Assembly: GCA_002359895.1 (NCBI GenBank) | Contig: DEOB01000008.1 | Span: 195,956 to 259,955, forward strand | DNA: 64,000 nucleotides | Direction: 5' to 3' | From: Stenotrophomonas sp. UBA2629 | GTDB taxonomy: Bacteria; Pseudomonadota; Gammaproteobacteria; Xanthomonadales; Xanthomonadaceae | In this document: piece by piece, positions 18,225-27,879 of the stretch | Layout: every line of letters starts with the position of its first letter | How positions within the stretch are numbered: position 1 is the first letter of the stretch | The notes under the pieces: generated by a model | The model's database searches: none | What the model was told of the DNA's origin: nothing | What the model saw: the letters and a program-made list of their open reading frames with translations, nothing else | Translations under genes and position numbers: made by a program

Positions 18225-20699
18225 ATGAAATTCCCGCTTGGAATCGCGCAGAAACTGCGCTTGAGCCTGCTGGCGCTGGTGGTCGGCCTGGCCGTGATCG
18301 GCTCGGCCTACGCCTGGCTCAGTGCGGGCATGCAGCGCGCTGACCTGCGGCTGCAGCACTACCAGCAGGATGCTGCACGGCTGGAAGCAGTGGCCTCCGC
18401 GTTTGCCGAGGTACGGCGCGCGCAGGCCGAGTATGCCATGTCGTTTTCGGCCACGGCTGGCAGGGATTTCCTGGCCGGCAACGAGCGGTTGAAGGCTGCC
18501 CTGGCACCTGCTGCCGGCAGTGCGGCCTGGGAGCCGGCGCTGGCAACACCCCTGCAGGCCTATCTTGAATCGGCACAGGCACTGGATGGGCGCATCAACG
18601 AACTGGGCCACGACGCGGACAGCGGACTGCAGGGCGAACTGCGCAATGCGGTGCATCAGGTGGAAAATCTGATCGGCGGATATCCGGCCGCTGCGCTGCA
18701 GGTGTCGATGCTGACCATGCGCCGGTACGAAAAGGACTTCATTCTGCGCCGCGAGCAGAAGTACGCCGATGAACTGAGCGCGCAGGTGATGCCGTTCGAA
18801 CTGTTGCTGCAGAAGGCACCCATGCCGGAGCCCACCCGGGCCGAGGTACGGGACGCCATGCAGCGCTATCAGGCTGCGTTTCTGTCTTACGCCGCTGCGC
18901 GCTATGGCGCGGACAGCGAAACCCAGGCGCTTGATGAGCTGGCCGCGCAGGCCGGGCCGGTCATCCTCAAGTTGCAGCAGGCACAGCGCGTGGCTCTACA
19001 GCAGCAACGTGCCGAACAGGCAGCAGCGCGCACGTGGATGAATATGGCGTTCGCGGTGACCGTCGTGCTGGTCGGGCTGTTGCTGGTGACGCTGCTGGTG
19101 TTGGTGCTGCGTGCGGTCAACCGGCCTTTGGCCGATGCCGCCGGCTTCGCACGGGCCATTGCCGACGGCGATCTCGATGGCAGCCTGGTGGTACGCAACG
19201 CCCATGATGAAATCGGAAAACTGGCCTCGGCGCTCATGCAGATGCAGGCCAGCCTGCGCGCGCGCATTGATGCCGACCGCCTTGCCGCACAGGCCAACCA
19301 GCGTGTACGCCAGGCGCTGGATGTGGCCGGTGCCGCCGTACTGGTCACCGATGCGCAGGGCCGTGTGGTCTACGCCAACGCGGCCTTGGGTGCGAGCTTC
19401 CTGCAGGCCGGCATTGAACACGACATGGGCACGGGCACCGAGGTTGGGGTGCTCGGCACACAGGTGATGGATGTGCTGCAGCAGGCGCGCCACGCGGAGG
19501 CCACGGTGGATGCGGAAGTCGAACTGGGCAGCAGCGGCTTTCTGCTGCGTGTCAGTCCGGTGCTGGAGCAGTCGCGCGTGCTCGGGCTGGTGATGGAGTG
19601 GCAGGACCGCCGGTTGGAACGGGTGATCGTCAACGAAGTGGCCGCTGTCGTGGCGGCCGCTGCTGCGGGTGATCTGCAGGGGCGGATCATGCTGGATGAC
19701 AAGCAGGGTTTCGTGCGGCAGCTGGGCGAACGCATCAATGCGCTGCTGGACAGCGTGCAGGCACAGCTGGGCGAGGCGACGCGCGTCATCGGCCATTTCG
19801 CGCGCGGCGACCTGAGCGCCCGCATGCGCGACGACGGCCAAGGCATCTATGCGCGTCTGCGTCAGGGCTTGGAAGAAGCCATGCAGCAGGTTGGGGGCAT
19901 TGTGTCCAGCATCCAGCTCTCGGCGGGCAGCGTGCAGGCGGCCGTGGACGGCATGGCCAGCGGCACGGCGGACCTGTCCGGGCGGGTGGAGTTGCAGGTG
20001 CGCGATGTGCGCGACGCACTGGCGCGTGTGCATTCGGTGGCAGGGGAGGCACGCGAGAATGCCGGCAGCGCGCGGCAGAGCGCGGAGGTATCCGAAGCGG
20101 CAAGCCTCGCCGCCGGGCGTGGCAGCCAGGCAACAGCGGCAGCCATCAGCGGCATGGAGCAACTGCGCGCGTCATCACGGCATATCCGCGAGATCGTCTC
20201 CACGGTGGATAGCCTGTCCTTCCAGACAAACCTGCTGGCGTTGAATGCCGCAGTGGAGGCGGCACGTGCGGGAAGCCACGGCCGTGGCTTCGCGGTGGTG
20301 GCAGGTGAGGTGCGCACGCTGGCACAGCGCTCGGCGGAGGCCTCCCAGCAGATACGCGTGTTGGTGGATGCCTCCCTGCGGCAGGTGGAGGAGGGCGCGC
20401 GGCTGGTGGATACCAGTGGCGAGGCGATGCACGACATCAACAGCCGGGTGCAGCAGGTGGTGACGGCCATGGCCCGCATCGACGCGGCGTCGGAACGGCA
20501 GGTCAGCGCGGTGGAAGATGTTGAACGGTTGCTGCGGCGGATTGGCGAGGGCACCCAGCAGAGCGGCAACGTTGCGCGTGCCTCGTCACACGCGGCGGTG
20601 GAAATGCGGGTGCAGGCACAGGAGCTGGCAGCGGCGGCGGAGAGGTTCGTACTGGTGGCCGAGGAGGCACCGGTGGGGCAGCGTCGGCAGCAGGCCTGA
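18225..20699 (+). CDS. Methyl-accepting chemotaxis protein with HAMP and PAS domains
   Basis: An 824-residue chemoreceptor. A first membrane helix (~11-32) and a second (~272-294) flank a ~240-residue periplasmic helical sensor domain. HAMP follows (~295-350), then a PAS-like domain (~360-465, AAVLVTDAQGRVVYANAALG), a second HAMP-like linker (~470-560), and the signalling domain with the hairpin tip SLSFQTNLLALNAAVEAARA near 665. There is no C-terminal CheR/CheB pentapeptide; the protein ends in GQRRQQA. The start has GGAG seven bases upstream. It is monocistronic, downstream of and divergent from mntP. The ligand is unknown; its place in the acetate region allows, but does not show, a link to organic-acid taxis. 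Confidence 0.92.
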   Translation: MKFPLGIAQKLRLSLLALVVGLAVIGSAYAWLSAGMQRADLRLQHYQQDAARLEAVASAFAEVRRAQAEYAMSFSATAGRDFLAGNERLKAALAPAAGSAAWEPALATPLQAYLESAQALDGRINELGHDADSGLQGELRNAVHQVENLIGGYPAAALQVSMLTMRRYEKDFILRREQKYADELSAQVMPFELLLQKAPMPEPTRAEVRDAMQRYQAAFLSYAAARYGADSETQALDELAAQAGPVILKLQQAQRVALQQQRAEQAAARTWMNMAFAVTVVLVGLLLVTLLVLVLRAVNRPLADAAGFARAIADGDLDGSLVVRNAHDEIGKLASALMQMQASLRARIDADRLAAQANQRVRQALDVAGAAVLVTDAQGRVVYANAALGASFLQAGIEHDMGTGTEVGVLGTQVMDVLQQARHAEATVDAEVELGSSGFLLRVSPVLEQSRVLGLVMEWQDRRLERVIVNEVAAVVAAAAAGDLQGRIMLDDKQGFVRQLGERINALLDSVQAQLGEATRVIGHFARGDLSARMRDDGQGIYARLRQGLEEAMQQVGGIVSSIQLSAGSVQAAVDGMASGTADLSGRVELQVRDVRDALARVHSVAGEARENAGSARQSAEVSEAASLAAGRGSQATAAAISGMEQLRASSRHIREIVSTVDSLSFQTNLLALNAAVEAARAGSHGRGFAVVAGEVRTLAQRSAEASQQIRVLVDASLRQVEEGARLVDTSGEAMHDINSRVQQVVTAMARIDAASERQVSAVEDVERLLRRIGEGTQQSGNVARASSHAAVEMRVQAQELAAAAERFVLVAEEAPVGQRRQQA

Positions 20700-20737
20700 G
20701 CCGCCCATTCCCGCGCGCTCACCTGCCCGACGGTGAT

Positions 20738-20782
20738 GTTTGGCCCTGCTGCAGGGCTGGACGCGAGCCTGCGGGGCCAAAC
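20738..20782. terminator. Stem-loop between convergent chemoreceptor and response-regulator genes
   Basis: Nine-base arms GTTTGGCCC (20738-20746) and GGGCCAAAC (20774-20782) with an inner CTGCTGCAG palindrome. A second, near-perfect 11-bp hairpin lies at 20841-20864, before TTCTTGTT. Either could end transcription from both sides. Confidence 0.55.
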
Positions 20783-20942
20783 CATGCTGCTGTGCTGTCA
20801 TGCAGCGTTGCACGCGGCCATGGCCGCAGCAACACAACGGCACCGCCGGCTGCAGCCGGGGGTGTTCTTGTTGGGAAGTGCGCTGCCGCCGTGCGCGTGC
20901 CGGGCCGTGTGCTGGCCGCGGAGAGGGAGAAGCAGGTGGTGC

Positions 20943-21608
20943 TCAGTCTTCTTCCGGCGGCAACACGATGGCGTCGTCGTCGATGGCCAACTTGCCGGCC
21001 ATCAACACGGCCTGCGTGCGATTGGTGACACCCAGCTTGCGCAGGATGGCGGTGACGTGCGCCTTGATGGTGGCTTCGGACACGCCCAGGTCGTAGGCGA
21101 TCTGTTTGTTCAAACGGCCGACACCGAGCATCTGCAACACGCGGAACTGCTGCGGGGTGAGTTCACGCAGACGCTGGCCCACCTCGCGTTCTTCGTGGTC
21201 GGTAGGTGGCACGTTGTGCGCCTCGGCCGGCGCCCAGCGTTCGCCATCGAGGATGGTGCCCAGCGCATGTCCGATGGTGTCTGAGTCAGCGGATTTGGGA
21301 ATGAAACCAAACGCGCCGTGATCGAGCGCGCGGCGCATCACCGTGGCCTCCTCGCGTGCGGAGACCACCACGATGGGCAACTGCGGATGCAGCGAGCGCA
21401 GATGCACCAGCGCGTTGAAACCCTGCGCGCCAGGCATGTTCAGATCCATCAACACCAGATCGGCATCAGGATGCTGCTCGGCCAGCGTGTACAACGCCTC
21501 TACGCTGTCGGCCTCCAGCAGCTGCACGCCGGGTATGACACGTTGCACCGCGCCCTTGAGGGCTTCGCGGAACAGCGGGTGGTCATCGGCGATCAGAAGG
21601 GTAGGCAT
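20943..21608 (-). CDS. LuxR/NarL-family response regulator (CrbR-like)
   Basis: A 221-residue two-component regulator. The receiver domain has the acidic pair (LIADDHPLFREAL), acceptor Asp in VLMDLNMPG, Ser in VVVSAREE and Lys in FIPKSAD. The C-terminal HTH (LTPQQFRVLQML to SEATIKAHVTAILRKLGV) is of the LuxR type. The ATG before PTLLIADD was chosen because it begins the receiver fold; it has no clear Shine-Dalgarno, and the frame is open 96 bases more upstream. It lies 180 bases downstream of acs on the same strand. Homologues beside acs activate acetate and alcohol metabolism genes (CrbR, AgmR/ErbR types), and the likely partner is the SSS-domain kinase at 13.7-17.2 kb. The family is clear; the pairing is inferred. 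Confidence 0.88.
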   Translation of the reverse strand: MPTLLIADDHPLFREALKGAVQRVIPGVQLLEADSVEALYTLAEQHPDADLVLMDLNMPGAQGFNALVHLRSLHPQLPIVVVSAREEATVMRRALDHGAFGFIPKSADSDTIGHALGTILDGERWAPAEAHNVPPTDHEEREVGQRLRELTPQQFRVLQMLGVGRLNKQIAYDLGVSEATIKAHVTAILRKLGVTNRTQAVLMAGKLAIDDDAIVLPPEED

Positions 21609-21788
21609 TGAGAGCTGCGAGTAAGTGAAGAGGAGCGGGCAGTGGGAGTGCGGAGCATCTGCCTCGATGCTACCTCTGTTGCGATGAACAGGACAGCCGA
21701 CCATTGGTGCAGAAGGAGAAGTGAGCGCAGCCGTTGCTTGCGCGCTTGCCGCTACTCACTCCTCATTCCTCCCACTCGCTTCTCGGCC

Positions 21789-23732
<1,944 letters not shown>

Positions 23733-23972
23733 GGCAACCCTCACCTTTGCACTTGTAACCAATGAATGAGCTATGTCTGGCGACATAACCGGGACACCCC
23801 AAGTGTGCCGCATCCACCCACCCTCGCGCTGCCCCGGGCGTTAGACGATGGTCGAATGCAGGCTTCCTTACGACTAATGGCGAATAGCCGCCTGCTGCCA
23901 GCGCCGCGCACCCTGCTGGCGAAGGTGCCGCTGCTGCGGTCGCCACTGCCAGTCTGGAGAGAGGCTGATTCA
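23733..23972. promoter_or_regulatory. Divergent acs / porin control region
   Basis: A 240-base spacer holds the promoters for both divergent genes. No clean sigma70 pair was seen. Two related segments, around TTAGACGATGGTCGAATGC (23850-23868) and TTACGACTAATGGCGAATAG (23869-23888 region), share an ACGA..(G)CGAAT pattern and could be sites for the LuxR regulator. Confidence 0.4.
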
Positions 23973-25406
23973 ATGAGTACACATTTCCTGAAAACGGCCC
24001 GTCGGCCGCTCGCTGCTGCGGTATTCGTGGCGCTGCTGGTGCCGGGCATGGCGTTCGCACAGACCGCCAAGGAGCGCGCACTTGAATCTCGCGTGCTTGA
24101 GCTGGAGCGTCAGGTGCAGTTGCTGTTGTCTGCCCAGCAACAACAGCAGGGCGCCATCGCACAGACCCAGAGTGAAGTGGTGCAGGTACGCGCCGCCCAG
24201 GCCGAGCGCCCCGCCGTAGCGACGCTGCCGGCCGGCAAGCGCCCCATCCAGGCCACCACCATCACCCCGGGCGCCGCACCGGGTACCACCTTCAAATTTG
24301 GTGGTTTCATCAAGGCCGATTTCCTGGCCACGCGTACTGGCGATGGCCAACTGGCTGACGACGCAACCGGTCGCTCGCTGTATCTGCCAGGTCAAACGCC
24401 GGTGCATGGTGCTGGCGGTACCGGCAAGGCATCGGATGTGGACTACAACGCCCACGCCAAATTCTCCCGCTTCAACCTGGGTGTGGACCATGTCGCTGAA
24501 AACGGCGACAAGGCCGGCGCCATGGTCGAGATGGATTTCTTCGGCAACTCGCTGGGTAACCAGACCGCCACCAATACCTACGGCGTCACCCTGCGTCACG
24601 CCTACATGTACTGGAACAACTGGCTGGCCGGCCAGACCTGGTCCAACTTCATGGATGCCGCGTCGATTCCCGAAGCGGTGGATTTCGTCGGCCCGACCGA
24701 CGGTGTGGTGTTCGTGCGCCAGGCGCAGATCCGCTACACCAAGGGTGGCCTGAGCGTGTCTGCGGAAAACCCGGAAACCACCTCGCTTACCGGTACTTTC
24801 AACCCGGTGACGGGCAAGTGGAATGTGCCGGCCGTGGCCAATTCCGATCGCGGCTCGATGCCAGACCTGACCGTGCGTTATGGCTGGAAGGGTGACTGGG
24901 GCACGTTCGGTGTGGCCGGCCTGGTGCGTCAGCTCAAGCTGGACAACCAGCTCACCGGTGCCGATGCCACCAAGGTGGCCGGTGGCATCACCCTGGGCGG
25001 CAAGTGGGCAATGGGTGCCAGCGACACGCTGCACTACCAGCTGACCGGCGGCGAAGGCATTTCCCGTTATATCGGTTTGGGCATCACCGCCGACAGCGGC
25101 TATGACGCCATCCGCGATGAAATCGACCCGACCGGCGTGGTTGCCGCGTATGTCGGGTGGAAGCATGCCTTCAACGACAAGCTGCGCACCAACCTTATCT
25201 ACGCACGCAGCGACTACGACAACGAGGCTTCCATCACCGGTGACCTGGTGACCAAGAGCGTGCAGTCCATTCGCGGCAACGTGTTCTACACGCCGATGCC
25301 CAAGGTCGATATCGGCGCAGAGCTGATGTACGGCGTGCGCGAGATCGAGAACGGCAAGAAGGGCGACATCAGCCGCGTGCAGTTCACCACCAAGTACAGC
25401 TTCTGA
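23973..25406 (+). CDS. DcaP-like outer-membrane porin
   Basis: A 477-residue outer-membrane protein. It has a signal peptide (cut after GMAFAQ, ~residue 30), a short coiled coil (~32-60, LESRVLELERQVQLL with a Gln-rich run) and a ~400-residue barrel starting TTFKFGGFIKADFLATRTG and ending in Phe (TKYSF), as in DcaP-type trimeric porins that pass negatively charged small molecules. GAGAG precedes the chosen ATG; the open frame further upstream is non-coding leader. It is divergent from acs and upstream of yjcH-actP, so acetate or other carboxylates are plausible substrates (inference). A hairpin follows the stop. Confidence 0.85.
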   Translation: MSTHFLKTARRPLAAAVFVALLVPGMAFAQTAKERALESRVLELERQVQLLLSAQQQQQGAIAQTQSEVVQVRAAQAERPAVATLPAGKRPIQATTITPGAAPGTTFKFGGFIKADFLATRTGDGQLADDATGRSLYLPGQTPVHGAGGTGKASDVDYNAHAKFSRFNLGVDHVAENGDKAGAMVEMDFFGNSLGNQTATNTYGVTLRHAYMYWNNWLAGQTWSNFMDAASIPEAVDFVGPTDGVVFVRQAQIRYTKGGLSVSAENPETTSLTGTFNPVTGKWNVPAVANSDRGSMPDLTVRYGWKGDWGTFGVAGLVRQLKLDNQLTGADATKVAGGITLGGKWAMGASDTLHYQLTGGEGISRYIGLGITADSGYDAIRDEIDPTGVVAAYVGWKHAFNDKLRTNLIYARSDYDNEASITGDLVTKSVQSIRGNVFYTPMPKVDIGAELMYGVREIENGKKGDISRVQFTTKYSF

Positions 25407-25414
25407 GTTACCGG

Positions 25415-25439
25415 CGCCGGTGCTGTGACAGCACCGGCG
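25415..25439 (+). terminator. Stem-loop after porin gene
   Basis: Perfect 11-bp stem CGCCGGTGCTG / CAGCACCGGCG with a three-base loop, nine bases after the stop. No T-run follows, so it may be an attenuator or RNA-stabilising structure instead. Confidence 0.6.
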
Positions 25440-25557
25440 TCATTGCAGAAAACGCAGTACGTCTCATCTCCCTACCCCCACGGGGAGCACTCATGCCCTC
25501 GTACCGGTGTGCACTGCACGCCAGTGCGGCCGTATTCCCAAAATCTGGAGAATTCCG

Positions 25558-25875
25558 ATGAATGCTTCCGTCGATCCCCGTGTTGAGCGGATCGCCTCCA
25601 ACCCGCTCTACCAACGCCTGCGCAAAGCGCGCAACCGCCTTGGTTGGACGCTCACCGTGCTGATGTTGTTGGCGTACTACGGCTATATCGGCCTGATCGC
25701 TTTCGACAAGGCCTTCCTTGCCACGCCGATCGGCGCCGGCAAGATCACCACTGTCGGCATCCCGATTGCACTGGGGCTGATGGTGTTCACCATCCTGATC
25801 ACCGGCTTCTATGTGCGCCGCGCCAACAAGGAATTCGATCAGATGACCCAGAAGATCGTGGAGGAAGCGCAATGA
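25558..25875 (+). CDS. yjcH: DUF485 membrane protein YjcH
   Basis: A 105-residue inner-membrane protein with two predicted helices (~30-52 and ~63-86) and the DUF485 pattern (NPLYQRLRKARNRLGW, then FYVRRANKEFDQM). YjcH is the constant small partner encoded before the acetate permease. The stop overlaps the actP start by four bases (ATGA), so the pair is coupled. CTGGAG lies ahead of the ATG. Its molecular role is not settled. Confidence 0.93.
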   Translation: MNASVDPRVERIASNPLYQRLRKARNRLGWTLTVLMLLAYYGYIGLIAFDKAFLATPIGAGKITTVGIPIALGLMVFTILITGFYVRRANKEFDQMTQKIVEEAQ

Positions 25876-27593
25876 GTCACTCCTTCCTGCGCTCGGGTGC
25901 GCTGCTCGCACTGCTGGCTGCCAGCGGTGCTGCGTTGGCTGCCGGTGGTGACATCGGCCAGACCGTGCGCCAGCCCACCAACTGGACGGCGATCATCATG
26001 TTCGCCACCTTCGTGCTGGCCACGTTGGGCATCACCAAATGGGCGGCCGGCCGTACCAAATCCGCATCGGATTTCTACACCGCTGGTGGCGGTATCACCG
26101 GCTTCCAGAATGGCCTGGCCATTGCCGGTGACTACATGTCGGCAGCCTCGTTCCTGGGTATCACCGCGGCGGTGATGACCAATGGTTACGACGGTTTGAT
26201 CTATGCACTCGGCTTCCTGGTGGGCTGGCCGATCCTGACCTTCCTGATGGCCGAACGCCTGCGCAACCTCGGCCGCTTCACCTTTGCCGACGTGGCCGGC
26301 TACCGCTTCCAGCAGAAGCCGATCCGCATGTTTGCCGCCTCCGGCACGCTGGTGGTGGTGCTGTTCTACCTGATCGCACAGATGGTGGGCGCCGGTGCGC
26401 TGATCAAGCTGCTGTTCGGCCTGGATTACTGGATTGCCGTTGCGCTGGTCGGCGTGTTGATGATGGTCTACGTGCTGTTTGGTGGCATGACGGCCACCAC
26501 CTGGGTGCAGATCATCAAGGCCTGCCTGTTGCTGTTCGGTGTCACCTTCATGGCGTTGATGGTGATGTGGCACTTCAACTTCAGCTTCGAGGCACTGTTC
26601 ACCGAGGCGGTGCGGGTCAAGACCCAGATCGCGGCCAACAGTGGCAAGGCACCCGAGGAAGCGGCGCTGACAGGCCTGTCGATCATGGGGCCCGGTGGCT
26701 TCGTGAAAGATCCGATCTCGGCCATCTCGTTCGGCATGGCCCTGATGTTTGGTACCGCCGGCCTGCCGCACATCCTGATGCGCTTCTTCACCGTTCCGGA
26801 TGCAAAGCAGGCACGCAAGTCGGTGCTGTGGGCAACCACCTGGATCGGTTACTTCTACATCCTGATCTTCATCATCGGCTTCGGCGCCATCGCACTGGTG
26901 CTGACCAACCCGGAGTACGCCGATCCGGTCACCGGCACCATCCAGGGTGGCCCGAACATGGCAGCCGTGCTGGTCGGCAAGGCCGTGGGTGGCAACCTGT
27001 TCATGGGCTTCATCTCGGCCGTGGCATTTGCCACCATCCTGGCGGTGGTTGCAGGCCTGACCCTGTCCGGTGCATCGGCGGTGTCGCATGACCTGTATTC
27101 CACGGTGTTCAAGCAGGGCAACCCGCCGCCGGGTTCGGAGCTGCGTGTCTCGCGCATCACCACCTTGGCATTGGGTGTGATCGCAGTGCTGCTGGGTATC
27201 GTGTTCGAGAAGCAGAACGTGGCCTTCATGGTGTCGCTGGCCTTCGCCATCGCCGCATCGGCCAACTTCCCGGTACTGATCCTGTCGTTGCTGTGGAAGG
27301 ACTGCACCACGCGCGGTGCGGTGATTGGTGGCTCGCTGGGTCTGGCCTCGTCGCTGATCCTGACCCTGCTGTCGCCGTCGGTGTGGGTGGACACGCTGGG
27401 CAACGCCGCCGGCAGTGCGCCGTTCCCGTACACCAGCCCGGCGCTGTTCTCGATGACCATCGCCTTCATCAGCATCTGGTTCTTCTCGATCACCGACAAG
27501 AGCCGTAACGCACAGCAGGAACGTGCGGCCTACCCGGCGCAGCAGGTGCGTGCCGAAACCGGCATTGGTGCCAGCAAGGCGTCTGATCATTGA
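25872..27593 (+). CDS. actP: Cation/acetate symporter ActP
   Basis: A 573-residue SSS-family permease. It starts with a cleavable signal-like segment (to AALAAGG), as ActP proteins do, then about 13 membrane helices. ActP motifs include FYTAGGGITGFQNGLAIAGD, AASFLGITA, GTAGLPHILMRFFTVPDA and the sodium-site-like SGASAVSHDLY. It imports acetate with a cation, feeding Acs. It is translationally coupled to yjcH and followed by an intrinsic terminator. Confidence 0.95.
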   Translation: MSHSFLRSGALLALLAASGAALAAGGDIGQTVRQPTNWTAIIMFATFVLATLGITKWAAGRTKSASDFYTAGGGITGFQNGLAIAGDYMSAASFLGITAAVMTNGYDGLIYALGFLVGWPILTFLMAERLRNLGRFTFADVAGYRFQQKPIRMFAASGTLVVVLFYLIAQMVGAGALIKLLFGLDYWIAVALVGVLMMVYVLFGGMTATTWVQIIKACLLLFGVTFMALMVMWHFNFSFEALFTEAVRVKTQIAANSGKAPEEAALTGLSIMGPGGFVKDPISAISFGMALMFGTAGLPHILMRFFTVPDAKQARKSVLWATTWIGYFYILIFIIGFGAIALVLTNPEYADPVTGTIQGGPNMAAVLVGKAVGGNLFMGFISAVAFATILAVVAGLTLSGASAVSHDLYSTVFKQGNPPPGSELRVSRITTLALGVIAVLLGIVFEKQNVAFMVSLAFAIAASANFPVLILSLLWKDCTTRGAVIGGSLGLASSLILTLLSPSVWVDTLGNAAGSAPFPYTSPALFSMTIAFISIWFFSITDKSRNAQQERAAYPAQQVRAETGIGASKASDH

Positions 27594-27619
27594 TGAATTA
27601 GGCTGATTCTGGCCAAAGG

Positions 27620-27646
27620 GCCGCTCCGGAAGGGGCGGCTTTTTTT
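27620..27646 (+). terminator. Intrinsic terminator after actP
   Basis: Stem GCCGCTCC / GGGGCGGC (one G-T pair, loop GGAA) followed by seven T residues, about 27 bases past the stop. Confidence 0.9.
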
Positions 27647-27691
27647 GTGGCTTTGAGAAAAGCCGTTGCCCAGTTGTGTGCTTTCACCTGT

Positions 27692-27707
27692 TACCGATTT
27701 TTCGGTA
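27692..27707. promoter_or_regulatory. Inverted repeat upstream of TonB receptor
   Basis: TACCGA-TTTT-TCGGTA forms a short perfect palindrome in the 230-base leader before the receptor gene. It could be an operator; no regulator is assigned. Confidence 0.35.
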
Positions 27708-27879
27708 GGGATGCGGCTGTGCAGCACCAGTGGTTTCTGCAGGAGCCGTCATGTGTCAGCCAAGGCTATGCGGGTTTCCCCCGATGCGGAGCCGGAAGAG
27801 TGCTTCCTAAGATGCTACCCAGGGGAGTTCGTACGCCACCGGCCGCTGTTTTCACATCCAGTCTTCTGCGAGGAATCGT

